Positions 1-6,772 are shown, numbered from the stretch's first letter. The stretch is DNA of 7,306 nt from Arenimonas sp. (GCA_003497545.1 DNNT01000180.1:198-7503); one strand, 5' to 3'. The notes: generated by a model from the letters alone, not told the origin. A program made the numbers and translations.

Positions 1-587
1 CCGGCCTCTATCCCGACCTCAAGCACAGCCGCGACATCAGCATCAGCGGCAAGCCCGAGTGGCGCGAGGTGGAAGCCACGCTGGTGAAGACCGTGCTGGC
101 CTGCCTGGCCGACTACCTGCGCCGCTACCCGTACACGCTGATCGCGCCGCTGATGGTCGAGCACGGCACGAAGAAGGAATCGCGCCGGCTGCAGGCCGAG
201 GATTTCCCGGGCCTGCCCGAGGCGCAGCTGGGCGAGATCATCCGCGCCATCTTCCGCCCGGGCCGCATCAACCTGCAGCGCTACCGCGCGGGCGAGGGCG
301 GCTACCCGTATTGGCACTGCGAGCTCTACCCGCGCGACCCGGCCTGCGACACGCTGCACCGGCACCTGCTGTGGACGGTCTACCTCAACGACGACTTCCA
401 GGCCGGCGAGACCGAGTTCTACCACCAGCAGCGCAAGGTGGCGCCGCGCACCGGCAGCCTGCTGATCGCGCCGGCCTCGTTCACCCACACCCACCGCGGC
501 AACCGCCCCGAGGGCGGCGACAAGTACATCGCCACCAGCTGGGTGCTGTTCAACCGCGCCGAGCAGATCTTCGGCAAGCCGGGCTGA
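1..587 (+). CDS. 2OG-Fe(II) oxygenase superfamily protein, 5' end cut by window edge
   Basis: The reading frame is already open at base 3 and continues to the TGA at 585-587, so about 194 codons are visible and the true start lies left of the window. An in-frame GTG at 69 exists, but codons 3-68 read as normal protein (GLYPDLKHSRDISISG), so GTG is not taken as the start. Seen: a WHCE segment with His at 315-317 and Glu two codons later, a hydrophobic LLWTVYLND strand, a GETEFY turn, and a distal THTHRGNRP segment. This is the order expected for the double-stranded beta-helix fold of prolyl-4-hydroxylase-like dioxygenases: HxE plus a distal His binds Fe(II), and a following Arg binds 2-oxoglutarate. 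Such enzymes couple 2-oxoglutarate decarboxylation to hydroxylation of a substrate. The substrate cannot be read from the sequence. The gene is convergent with the radical SAM gene, 9 bp from its stop. Family call fairly sure, role unknown. Confidence 0.82.
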   Translation, partial: GLYPDLKHSRDISISGKPEWREVEATLVKTVLACLADYLRRYPYTLIAPLMVEHGTKKESRRLQAEDFPGLPEAQLGEIIRAIFRPGRINLQRYRAGEGGYPYWHCELYPRDPACDTLHRHLLWTVYLNDDFQAGETEFYHQQRKVAPRTGSLLIAPASFTHTHRGNRPEGGDKYIATSWVLFNRAEQIFGKPG

Positions 588-596
588 GACGCGGGC

Positions 597-1679
597 CTAG
601 AACAGCTCGCCCTGCGGCGAAGGCGGACGCGGCGGCGTGAACGCCGAAGTGTCGAGCGGGCGCGAACGCCATTCGCCGAAGCCCAGCTTGCGCCAGGCCA
701 GGTCGAAGCGCGCCTTCACCATGGCGGCCCAGGCGCCGGTGCCCGACTGGCGCTGCCCGAAGCGGGCGTCGTAGTCGCGGCCGCCGCGGGACTGGTTCAC
801 CAGCGCCATCACATGCGCGGCGCGTTCGGGCAGGTGCGCATCGAGCCAATCGCGGAAGAGCGGCGCCACCTCATGCGGCAGGCGCAGCAGCACGTAGCCG
901 GCGCGGGTGGCCCCGGCCTCCCGCGCGGCGGCGAGCACGGCTTCCATCTCGCGGTCGTTCACCGCGGGAATGACGGGCGCAAACATCACGCCGGTGGGAA
1001 TGCCGGCCTCCGCGAGCCGCCGGATGGCCAGCAGGCGCCGGTGCGGCGCGCTGGCGCGGGGTTCGAGCCGCGCCGAGAGGCGGTTGTCGAGCGTGGTGAC
1101 CGACAGCGCCACGCTCACCAGGTTGCGCGCCGCCAGCGGCGACAGCAGGTCGAGGTCGCGCTCGACCAGCGCATTCTTGGTGAGCAGGGTGAAGGGATGG
1201 CCGCAGGCGCCCAGCACTTCGATGACGGCGCGCGTGAGCCGGTGCCTGCGCTCGATGGGCTGGTAGGGGTCGGTGTTGGTGCCCATGGCGATGGGCGCGC
1301 AGCGGTAGCCGGGACGGGCGAGCTCGGCGCGCAGCACGTCGGCCACGTTGGCCTTGGCGAACAGGCGCGTTTCAAAATCCAGGCCGGGCGAAAGCTCCAG
1401 GTAGGCGTGCGAAGGCCGGGCGAAGCAGTAGCTGCAGCCATGCTCGCAGCCACGATAGGCGTTCACCGATCGGTCGAAGGGCAGGTCGGGCGAGGTGTTG
1501 CGCGAAATGACGCTGCGTGCCTGTTCGAGCGTGACGGTGGTGCGCGGGTCGGGCGCCGGCGCGTCGGGCTCCCAGCCGTCGTCCACCGGCTCGTGGGTGG
1601 TGCGCGCGAAGCGTCCCTCGGGGTTGCCGGTGGCGCCGCGGCCCTTGGTCACTTTACGGTGGCCGTTCTCTGCGATCAT
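597..1679 (-). CDS. PA0069/Rv2578c-family radical SAM protein (SplB-related)
   Basis: The protein has 360 residues from the ATG at 1677-1679. The radical SAM signature CEHGCSYC lies at residues 78-85 (Cys78, Cys82, Cys85), which would hold the [4Fe-4S] cluster that cleaves S-adenosylmethionine. It is preceded by KGRGATGNPEGRF near residue 12 and SVNAYRG, and followed by MGTNTDPYQPIE (132-143), LLTKN, and a C-terminal RGGRDYDARF (298-307). I recognise this set from the PA0069 family, which is grouped with spore photoproduct lyase-like proteins (COG1533) but has no established reaction. ATG 1679 was chosen because KGRGAT sits near the N-terminus in the family. A GTG at 1652 is an alternative. 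Longer starts at 1733 or 1898 would run into the divergent cardiolipin synthase gene and add a Ser/Thr-rich tail of antisense type. No good Shine-Dalgarno sequence precedes ATG 1679. The substrate is unknown. Confidence 0.88.
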   Translation of the reverse strand: MIAENGHRKVTKGRGATGNPEGRFARTTHEPVDDGWEPDAPAPDPRTTVTLEQARSVISRNTSPDLPFDRSVNAYRGCEHGCSYCFARPSHAYLELSPGLDFETRLFAKANVADVLRAELARPGYRCAPIAMGTNTDPYQPIERRHRLTRAVIEVLGACGHPFTLLTKNALVERDLDLLSPLAARNLVSVALSVTTLDNRLSARLEPRASAPHRRLLAIRRLAEAGIPTGVMFAPVIPAVNDREMEAVLAAAREAGATRAGYVLLRLPHEVAPLFRDWLDAHLPERAAHVMALVNQSRGGRDYDARFGQRQSGTGAWAAMVKARFDLAWRKLGFGEWRSRPLDTSAFTPPRPPSPQGELF

Positions 1680-1701
1680 GCCGGCAGTTTGGTGCGCGGC
1701 G

Positions 1702-1718
1702 GTCTCGCCGGCCGAGAC
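1702..1718. repeat. 17-bp inverted repeat in the radical SAM/cls divergent gap
   Basis: GTCTCG (1702-1707) and CGAGAC (1713-1718) are perfect inverted arms around a 5-base CCGGC centre. The element fills much of the 52-bp gap between the two divergent starts and ends just before the cls Shine-Dalgarno sequence. It could be an operator for a dimeric regulator or a small mRNA hairpin. Neither is shown by the sequence alone, and short GC-rich repeats arise by chance at this base composition. Confidence 0.4.
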
Positions 1719-1724
1719 AGGAGG
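1719..1724 (+). promoter_or_regulatory. Shine-Dalgarno sequence of cls
   Basis: AGGAGG matches the anti-Shine-Dalgarno sequence fully and sits 7 bases before ATG 1732. It decides the cls start over the in-frame ATG further upstream at 1495, which would overlap the radical SAM gene. Confidence 0.85.
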
Positions 1725-1731
1725 AAACGCC

Positions 1732-3147
1732 ATGGCGTTCAGCGAGTGGTGGCCGGAACTCAGGCCCTGGCTGGTCGGCACCTGGGTGCTGTACCTGGCG
1801 GTGCTGGCCGGCTGGATCGTGCTGCAGAAGCGAGAGCCGATCGCCACGCTGAGCTGGCTGCTGTCGCTGGCGGCGCTGCCGGTGCTGGGGCTGCTCATCT
1901 ACCACTTCTTCGGGCCGCAGCGCATCGTGCGCCAGCGGCGCCGGCGCTCGCTGGCGCGGCGCGGCCTGCAGTCGGCGCTGCCGGCCGACCTGCACCCCAG
2001 CGAAGACTGCGCCACCGTGGCGCGCCTGGCCCAGGCCGCCACTGGCTACGCGCCCTGCACGGCCACCGACGCGCGCCTGCTGGTGGGCGGCGAGGCCACC
2101 TTCGACGCGCTGCTCGAAGCCATTTGCGGCGCCCGCCACCACGTGCACGTCGAGTACTACATCTTCGAGCCCGACCGGACCGGCACCCGGGTGCGCGACG
2201 CGCTGGCGGCCAAGGCGCGCGAAGGCGTGGAGGTGCGCGTGCTGCTCGACGCCGTGGGTTCGGGCCGGCTGGGTCGCGCTTTCCTGGCGCCGCTGCTCGA
2301 AGCCGGCGCGGAACTGGCCTGGTTCCACCCGGCCCGCCTGCGTTGGCTGTGGCGGCCGCGGCTGAACCTGCGCAACCACCGCAAGATCGTGGTGGTGGAC
2401 GGCCGCGTGGCCTTCACCGGCGGCATCAACGTCACCGACGACGAGAACGAGGCGGTGAACCCGCGCGCCTTCCACGACCTGCACCTCCGGCTCGAAGGCG
2501 AGATCGTGCGCTGGCTGCAGCTGGCCTTCCTGGAGGACTGGCATTACGCCACCGGCGTCGCGCCGCGCGACGACGGCCTGTGGCCTGCGGCCGCGCCGGG
2601 GCGGATGGTGGCGCAGGCGCTGCCCGCGGGCCCGGACTCGCCCTGGGAGCCGGTGCACCGGGTGAAGGTGGAGGCGATCCACCAGGCCAACCACCGGGTG
2701 TGGCTGGTGACGCCTTACTTCGTGCCGGGCGAAGCGGCGCGGATGGCGCTCACCTCGGCGGCGCTGCGTGGCCTGGACGTGCGGGTGGTGGTGCCGGCGC
2801 GCAGCGATTCGCGGGTGGTCAGCGCCGCAGCGCGCTCGTATTTCGACGAACTCACCGCCGCCGGCGTGCGCGTCTTCGAATACCAGCCGCGCATGCTGCA
2901 CAGCAAGGCGCTGCTGGTGGACGACGACACCTGCATCATTGGCAGCGCCAATTTCGACCACCGCAGCTTCCGGCTGAACTTCGAACTCAGCGTGCTGCTG
3001 CACGATGCCGGGGTGGCCGCCGGGCTGGAGGCCGAGATCCTGGCCACGCTGGGCCACTGCCGCGAAGTGCGCGCCGGGGACCCGCCGGCCGCGCCCTGGC
3101 ACCGCCTGGCCGACGCCAGCGCCCGCCTGCTGTCACCCCTGCTCTGA
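1732..3147 (+). CDS. cls: Cardiolipin synthase, ClsA-like (phospholipase D superfamily)
   Basis: The 471-residue protein is close to the usual length of ClsA (about 480). Two hydrophobic helices lie at the N-terminus (about 13-31 and 38-60), and the sequence then turns strongly basic (IVRQRRRRSLARR, 65-77), placing the catalytic part on the cytoplasmic side. Both HKD motifs are intact: H216-x-K218-x4-D223 followed by GGIN, and H390-x-K392-x4-D397 followed by GSANFDHRSF. This is the double active site of phospholipase D-type cardiolipin synthases, which join two phosphatidylglycerol molecules into cardiolipin and release glycerol. The start is fixed by an AGGAGG 7 bases upstream. A strong hairpin follows the stop, and two small membrane protein genes come next on the same strand after a 61-bp gap. 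The exact class (ClsA rather than ClsB or ClsC) rests on the N-terminal helices. Nothing in the gene looks damaged. Confidence 0.95.
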   Translation: MAFSEWWPELRPWLVGTWVLYLAVLAGWIVLQKREPIATLSWLLSLAALPVLGLLIYHFFGPQRIVRQRRRRSLARRGLQSALPADLHPSEDCATVARLAQAATGYAPCTATDARLLVGGEATFDALLEAICGARHHVHVEYYIFEPDRTGTRVRDALAAKAREGVEVRVLLDAVGSGRLGRAFLAPLLEAGAELAWFHPARLRWLWRPRLNLRNHRKIVVVDGRVAFTGGINVTDDENEAVNPRAFHDLHLRLEGEIVRWLQLAFLEDWHYATGVAPRDDGLWPAAAPGRMVAQALPAGPDSPWEPVHRVKVEAIHQANHRVWLVTPYFVPGEAARMALTSAALRGLDVRVVVPARSDSRVVSAAARSYFDELTAAGVRVFEYQPRMLHSKALLVDDDTCIIGSANFDHRSFRLNFELSVLLHDAGVAAGLEAEILATLGHCREVRAGDPPAAPWHRLADASARLLSPLL

Positions 3148-3151
3148 ACCG

Positions 3152-3172
3152 GCCGGTGGCAGCGCCGCCGGC
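3152..3172 (+). terminator. Strong hairpin after cls, possible weak terminator
   Basis: Bases 3152-3160 pair with 3164-3172 in a 9-bp stem with one G-T wobble (3157 with 3167) around an AGC loop, starting 5 bases after the cls stop. Only two Ts follow, so it is not a textbook intrinsic terminator. It may slow transcription, protect the cls mRNA 3' end, or allow partial read-through into the next two genes. Confidence 0.4.
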
Positions 3173-3178
3173 TTCGGC

Positions 3179-3184
3179 TACACT
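3179..3184 (+). promoter_or_regulatory. Putative -10 box for the small membrane protein/glsB pair
   Basis: TACACT matches four of six bases of TATAAT and ends 24 bases before ATG 3209. A convincing -35 element is not visible, and the place where one would sit is inside the hairpin at 3152-3172. If real, it would let the two small genes be expressed independently of cls. Confidence 0.35.
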
Positions 3185-3208
3185 CCGGCCAAACAAGCGA
3201 GGTGCCGC

Positions 3209-3472
3209 ATGCACTGGCTCTACTTCCTCGGTTCCCTGGCCTGCCTTGGGCTGGCGATGATCCGCAGCCTTCCCAGTTTCGCGGTGCTGGTGCTGCTGGC
3301 CGGCGCCCTGGGCTTCATGGTCGCGTTCCTGCTGGGCTGGGTGAATTCCCGCATTTCCAGCAGTTCGCGCGACGTGAGCCACATCATGAGCGCCGACGAA
3401 CTGCGCCAGCTGCGCGAGCAGGCGCAGGCCCGAAAGGCCGCGCAGTCCGGCGGCGACGAATCCCCGCGCTGA
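3209..3472 (+). CDS. Uncharacterised two-helix membrane protein with a soluble C-terminal tail
   Basis: The protein has 87 residues. I do not recognise a named family. Two hydrophobic segments are clear, roughly residues 3-18 (WLYFLGSLACLGLAMI) and 23-44, separated by a short RSLPS turn. They are followed by a polar, Ser-rich stretch (RISSSSRDVSHIM, 48-60) and a charged, probably helical tail ADELRQLREQAQARKA (62-77). The Arg in the short turn and the basic residues after the second helix do not fix the topology firmly, but a cytoplasmic tail is the simpler reading. GAGGTG, 4 bases before ATG 3209, serves as ribosome binding site. The gene lies between cls and a GlsB-type gene, with only 20 bp to the latter, so the two small genes are very likely cotranscribed. 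A membrane or envelope-stress role is inference from context only. Confidence 0.8.
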   Translation: MHWLYFLGSLACLGLAMIRSLPSFAVLVLLAGALGFMVAFLLGWVNSRISSSSRDVSHIMSADELRQLREQAQARKAAQSGGDESPR

Positions 3473-3492
3473 ACCCCTCAGGAGATCCCCGC

Positions 3493-3735
3493 ATGAACAC
3501 CCTCGTTTTCCTCATCATCGGCGCGCTCGCGGGCTGGCTGGCCGGCGTGGTGATGAAGGGCCGCGGCTTCGGCGTGGTCATCAACATGGTGGTCGGCGTG
3601 CTCGGCGCCTTCTTCGGCGGCTGGCTGCTGCCCAAGCTGGGCGTGAGCTTCGGCGGCGACTTCGGCCTGTTCTTCACCGCCTTCATCGGCGCGGTGGTGC
3701 TGCTGGCGCTCATCGGCCTGATCAAGAAGGCCTGA
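3493..3735 (+). CDS. GlsB/YeaQ/YmgE family stress response membrane protein
   Basis: The 80-residue protein is almost wholly hydrophobic and Gly-rich, with three membrane segments (about 3-20, 27-46 and 57-77) and a KKA end. The pattern IIGALAGWLAG near the N-terminus, a short charged KGRGFG loop, then NMVVGVLGAFFGGWL is characteristic of the transglycosylase-associated (YeaQ/YmgE/GlsB) family. Members are stress-induced inner-membrane proteins. GlsB of Enterococcus is linked to bile stress, but no biochemical activity is established, and the name transglycosylase-associated is historical. AGGAGA (3480-3485) stands 7 bases before the ATG, a strong ribosome binding site. The gene is probably the last of the unit with the two-helix protein upstream. 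It ends 8 bp from the stop of the convergent DUF2256 gene, with its TGA inside a palindrome. Confidence 0.92.
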   Translation: MNTLVFLIIGALAGWLAGVVMKGRGFGVVINMVVGVLGAFFGGWLLPKLGVSFGGDFGLFFTAFIGAVVLLALIGLIKKA

Positions 3736-3747
3736 GGCACGCCTCAG
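3732..3747. terminator. Palindrome between convergent glsB-type and DUF2256 genes
   Basis: CTGAGGC (3732-3738) and GCCTCAG (3741-3747) form a perfect 7-bp inverted repeat around AC. It covers the whole intergenic gap and the stop codons of both genes. There is no T-run on either strand, so a bidirectional terminator is only a modest suggestion. Confidence 0.35.
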
Positions 3748-3896
3748 CGCGGCGTGCCGCGGCGGCAGGCGTCGGAGCAGTAACGCACCTGCTCCCAGTT
3801 CTTTTCCCATTTCTTGCGCCACTGGAAGGGGCGCTGGCAGACCGGGCAGGTTTTTTCCGGCCGCGGCGTGCCGGCGCGCCGGCGCTCAGCCGGCAT
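3744..3896 (-). CDS. DUF2256 domain protein, small four-cysteine putative metal binder
   Basis: The protein has 50 residues from the ATG at 3894-3896. The core reads [32 protein letters not shown], with Cys17, Cys20, Cys40 and Cys44 in a CxxC...CxxxC layout and the conserved W-RKKW...W...V-RYCS pattern of DUF2256 (COG4338). The cysteines suggest a zinc ribbon-like fold, but the family has no assigned function. The ATG overlaps the last 11 bases of the upstream diguanylate cyclase gene in another frame, so translation is probably coupled. The ribosome binding site is weak (CAGG-like). A longer start at 3935 would lie deeper inside the cyclase gene and adds 13 residues outside the family core. 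The N-terminus is basic and Arg-rich, and a nucleic-acid-binding role is possible but unsupported. Confidence 0.87.
   Translation of the reverse strand: MPAERRRAGTPRPEKTCPVCQRPFQWRKKWEKNWEQVRYCSDACRRGTPR
3870..3894. repeat. Cluster of three self-complementary GCCGGC copies at the stop/start overlap
   Basis: GCCGGC occurs at 3870-3875, 3878-3883 and 3889-3894. The first two form a perfect 14-bp palindrome GCCGGCGCGCCGGC, and the third touches the DUF2256 start codon. In the - strand mRNA any two copies can pair, so the initiation region of DUF2256 may be structured. Confidence 0.5.
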
Positions 3897-6759
3897 CGGC
3901 CTGCACGCGGTTGCGGCCGGCGCGCTTGGCGCCATACAGCGCGGCGTCGGCGCGGCGAAGCAGGCTGTCGGGTTCCACCTGCACGTCGGGCACGAAGCCG
4001 GCCACGCCGATGCTGACGGTCATGCCGGCGTCGCTGGAGGCGATGGCGGCGCGGATCTGCTCGGCGCGGCGCACCGCCTCGGCCGGGTGCACGCCGGGCA
4101 GCAGCAGCGCGAACTCCTCGCCGCCGTAGCGGGCCAGCAGTTCGCGCTGCGGGTCGTGCTGCTGGTTCAGGCGCTGGGCGATGCCCTTGAGCTGCACGTC
4201 GCCCTCGAGGTGGCCGTGGGCGTCGTTGTAGGCCTTGAAGTGGTCGACGTCGATCATCAGCACCGACAGCGGGCGGCGCTGGTCGAGGCAGCGGTACCAC
4301 TCGCGGCGCAGGCCGTTTTCGAGCGCGCGGCGGTTGGCCACGCCGGTGAGCGCGTCCTCGGTGGCGAGTTCGGCGAGCTTGCGGTTGACGTCTTCCAGCT
4401 CGTGGGTGCGTTCGGCGATGCGCGCCTCGAGCCGGCGGTTGGCCTCGAGGAAACGCTCGGTGCGCTGGCGCACCAGCCACAACGCCACCACCAGGGCGAT
4501 GGCCAGCAGGCCCACGGCCACGAGGCCGAGCACCCAGAGCTGTTCGTACCAGCGCGGCTGCACTTGGAAACGGTAGGTGATGCCGGCCGGTTGGCGGCCG
4601 GTGCCGGTGCGCGCCTGCACTTCCAATGCGTAGTCGCCGGCGGGCAGGGCGCGGATGAACAGGTCGCGGTCGGCCCAGTTGCTCCAGCCGGGCGTGACGC
4701 CATGCAGCAGGTAGCGGAACTCGGCGCCGCTTTCCATGCTGACCATCGAGAAACGCATGCTGAGGCTGTGGCCCGACGGCACCTTCACTGGCTCGTCGCC
4801 GCTGCGCAGCGGAAGCGGGCGGGTTTCGCCCTTTTCGCTGCGGGCGAGCACCGACTCCATGGCCAGCTGCAGCGGCTGCGGTGCCGGCGTGCTTTCGAGC
4901 GGGTTGAACTGCAGCAGGCCGGACCAGGTGGCGATGCGCAGCACCCCGTCGCGGTTCACGCGCAGGTAGGAATAACCGGCCAGGCCGCGGCCGCCCGGGT
5001 ACACCGCCTGCCAGGTGCTTTCGCCCGGGGCCCGATGCCAGAGCTCGCGGGTGGTGTAGGCGTAGGCGCCCAGCGGCGTTTCGGCAACCTGCAGTTCGTT
5101 GCGGCGGTCGCCCAGGGTGAAGGGCGGCGCGTCGTCGGCCACGAAGCGTTCGCCATCGAATCGGAAACCGGCATCGCGGCTGATGGCGTGGATGCGGCCA
5201 TCGAGCTGGTAGACGCTGGTGCCGAACTGGGCATCGACCACCAGGCCGCGGCTGTCGTCGAAGACCTCGCGCCGGGTCACTTCGCCGGTGGGCAGGTCCA
5301 GCTGCCAGCGCTGCACGGGGCCGCGGGTATCGCCCATCCACAGTTCGCCCGGCGCGCCTTCTTCCAGGCCGGACAGGCTGATGTCCTCGAGCTCGACCGT
5401 GTGCGCCAGCTCCCAGCGGCCGCGTGCGCTGGTGAGCAGCAAAAGCTCGGTGCCGGTGACGGCGAACATCAGGTCCGGGTCGTGGCGGGAGGGCTGCAGC
5501 GCGTAGACGCCGTGGTTGGGGTGGGTGTAGAGCGAACGTGGCTGGCTGGCGCCCGGATCGAGCACCAGCAGCCCCTCGCGCACGCCGGCCAGCAGGCCCG
5601 CGTCGGTGGAGTGGAGTGAATAGGCCTCGTATTCGGTCCAGCCCAGGGCTTCGGTGCGCGGCTGGCCAGTGTCGTCCGCGGTCAGGCGCTGGACGCCCTG
5701 GCTGGTGGCCAGCCACAGCGCGCCGTCGTGCCATTCGAAGTCGTTGGGGCTGCCGGTGATGCCCTGCTTGGCGCCCAGGAAGGACCAGGCCGAAGGCAGC
5801 GACAGCCGCACCAGGTTGCCTTCGGTGGCGACCCACAGCCCACCCTCGCGATCCACGTTCAGCGCGATGACGCTGAACACGCCCAGATCAAGCTGCTCGC
5901 GCAACTGGTAGCCGGCGTCGACGCGGATCAGTTTGCCGTCGAGCGTGCCGACGACGAGGCTGCCATCGGCCAGCTCCTGGAAAACGTAGCTGCGTTCGCC
6001 GGCCAGCAGGTCGCTGGCCTCGCCCGGGATGCGGGTGATGCCTTCGTCGTCGGCAAGGAAGAGGCCGCTGCGCGCGATCAGGAGCAGCCCGTCGCCACGC
6101 GCCAGCAGGCCGGGCAGGGGCACCTTGGCGAACTGTTCGCCGCCGGGCAGCAGTTCGAAGCGCCCGTCCTCGAAGCGGCACAGGCCCTTGCCGTGCACGC
6201 GCGAGTAGAGCTGGCCATTCGCGGGGTAGAAGCTGCGCACTTCGCTGGCCAGGGGCCAGTTCTTCGCCTTGCCGCCACCGTCGTAGGGCAGCAGGACGAG
6301 CCGGCCCTCGGCGCGGAAATACACGCCCTCGGCGGTGGCGACGACTTCCTGCACGAAACCGAGCAGGCGCGATTCGCCGACCAGGCCGGCGGCGTCGAGC
6401 AGTTCTTCGTAGCGGTGCCCGCCTTCGCCGTCGGGAACCAGGCGGCCGAAGGTGTCGTAACCGCCGACGTAGATGCGGCCGTCGGCACCAAGCGCGAGGG
6501 AACGTGCCGCAGACCGGCCGGGCAGCGACGTCAGGTCCCAGTCCACGCCGTTGAAGCGCAGCACGCCTTCGAGGTTGCCGACGTAAAGCTCGCCGCTGGC
6601 CGAAGTAGCGAGCGCGAGGTGGGTGGGCGCCGAGCGTGTTTCTTCCGACGTGTACTGGCGTGACAGCGGTTCACCCTGCACCGGGCGCGGCTGCGCGCTG
6701 GCCAGGGCGGCCCAGGCGGCGACCAACAGGACGGCAGGGAGCAGGCGGCTCAGGCGCAT
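3886..6759 (-). CDS. Membrane diguanylate cyclase with periplasmic beta-propeller sensor (Reg_prop-Y_Y_Y-TM-GGDEF)
   Basis: The protein has 957 residues. A signal peptide (1-22, cut probably after ASA) leads into a long periplasmic part with repeated propeller strands such as [16 protein letters not shown] (56-71), [14 protein letters not shown] (94-107), [14 protein letters not shown] (306-319), [14 protein letters not shown] (346-359) and [16 protein letters not shown] (605-620). A Y_Y_Y-type domain follows (about 655-735, with [23 protein letters not shown]), then one membrane helix (741-763), a coiled coil (766-800) and a GGDEF domain (800-957). Catalytic features are present: [10 protein letters not shown] (metal Asp837) and the active-site loop GGEEF at 879-883. 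The domain should make cyclic di-GMP from two GTP in the cytoplasm under control of the periplasmic sensor. The ligand is unknown. The inhibitory RxxD site is not conserved, and no EAL or kinase domain is present. The gene overlaps DUF2256 downstream and is divergent from pdxJ. Confidence 0.93.
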   Translation of the reverse strand: MRLSRLLPAVLLVAAWAALASAQPRPVQGEPLSRQYTSEETRSAPTHLALATSASGELYVGNLEGVLRFNGVDWDLTSLPGRSAARSLALGADGRIYVGGYDTFGRLVPDGEGGHRYEELLDAAGLVGESRLLGFVQEVVATAEGVYFRAEGRLVLLPYDGGGKAKNWPLASEVRSFYPANGQLYSRVHGKGLCRFEDGRFELLPGGEQFAKVPLPGLLARGDGLLLIARSGLFLADDEGITRIPGEASDLLAGERSYVFQELADGSLVVGTLDGKLIRVDAGYQLREQLDLGVFSVIALNVDREGGLWVATEGNLVRLSLPSAWSFLGAKQGITGSPNDFEWHDGALWLATSQGVQRLTADDTGQPRTEALGWTEYEAYSLHSTDAGLLAGVREGLLVLDPGASQPRSLYTHPNHGVYALQPSRHDPDLMFAVTGTELLLLTSARGRWELAHTVELEDISLSGLEEGAPGELWMGDTRGPVQRWQLDLPTGEVTRREVFDDSRGLVVDAQFGTSVYQLDGRIHAISRDAGFRFDGERFVADDAPPFTLGDRRNELQVAETPLGAYAYTTRELWHRAPGESTWQAVYPGGRGLAGYSYLRVNRDGVLRIATWSGLLQFNPLESTPAPQPLQLAMESVLARSEKGETRPLPLRSGDEPVKVPSGHSLSMRFSMVSMESGAEFRYLLHGVTPGWSNWADRDLFIRALPAGDYALEVQARTGTGRQPAGITYRFQVQPRWYEQLWVLGLVAVGLLAIALVVALWLVRQRTERFLEANRRLEARIAERTHELEDVNRKLAELATEDALTGVANRRALENGLRREWYRCLDQRRPLSVLMIDVDHFKAYNDAHGHLEGDVQLKGIAQRLNQQHDPQRELLARYGGEEFALLLPGVHPAEAVRRAEQIRAAIASSDAGMTVSIGVAGFVPDVQVEPDSLLRRADAALYGAKRAGRNRVQADAG

Positions 6760-6766
6760 ACCCCAA

Positions 6767-6772
6767 TTATGG
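6767..6772 (-). promoter_or_regulatory. Putative -10 box of the diguanylate cyclase gene
   Basis: Read on the - strand, CATAAT matches five of six bases of TATAAT and is followed by exactly six bases (TGGGGT) and then the ATG. A start of transcription about 7 bases after the box would fall on the A of ATG, giving a leaderless mRNA. No good Shine-Dalgarno sequence is present, which fits. A clear -35 box is not seen. Confidence 0.45.

Noticed and set aside
69..587. GTG at 69 as true start of the 2OG oxygenase
   Set aside because: The frame is open and protein-like to the left edge, and no ribosome binding site precedes the GTG.
1680..1898. N-terminal extension of the radical SAM protein to an ATG at 1898 (433 residues)
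   Set aside because: It would overlap the first 167 bases of cls, which has a perfect ribosome binding site and a family-typical N-terminus. The added Ser/Thr-rich residues are not like the family.
1654..3102. Open frame of 482 codons on - opposite cls
   Set aside because: Antisense to an intact cardiolipin synthase. The protein is His/Gln/Arg-rich with no recognisable fold and no ribosome binding site.
813..3260. Open frame of 815 codons on + running across the radical SAM and cls genes
   Set aside because: The translation is Arg/Gly/Ala-rich without domain motifs and changes character where the underlying real genes change. It is a high-GC shadow frame.
3851..3856. Run of six Ts as a terminator tail on +
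   Set aside because: It lies inside DUF2256 (the Lys-Thr before the first CxxC and the codons around it), and no stem precedes it on the + strand.
3814..5619. Open frame of 601 codons on + opposite the cyclase gene
   Set aside because: Antisense shadow with Ala/Gly/His-rich composition and no motifs. The frame opposite a GC-rich gene often lacks stops.
3722..5836. Open frame of 704 codons on - in a second frame of the cyclase gene
   Set aside because: The Arg/Pro/Ala-rich translation is typical of a frame-shifted GC-rich gene, and the 957-residue frame carries all the domains.
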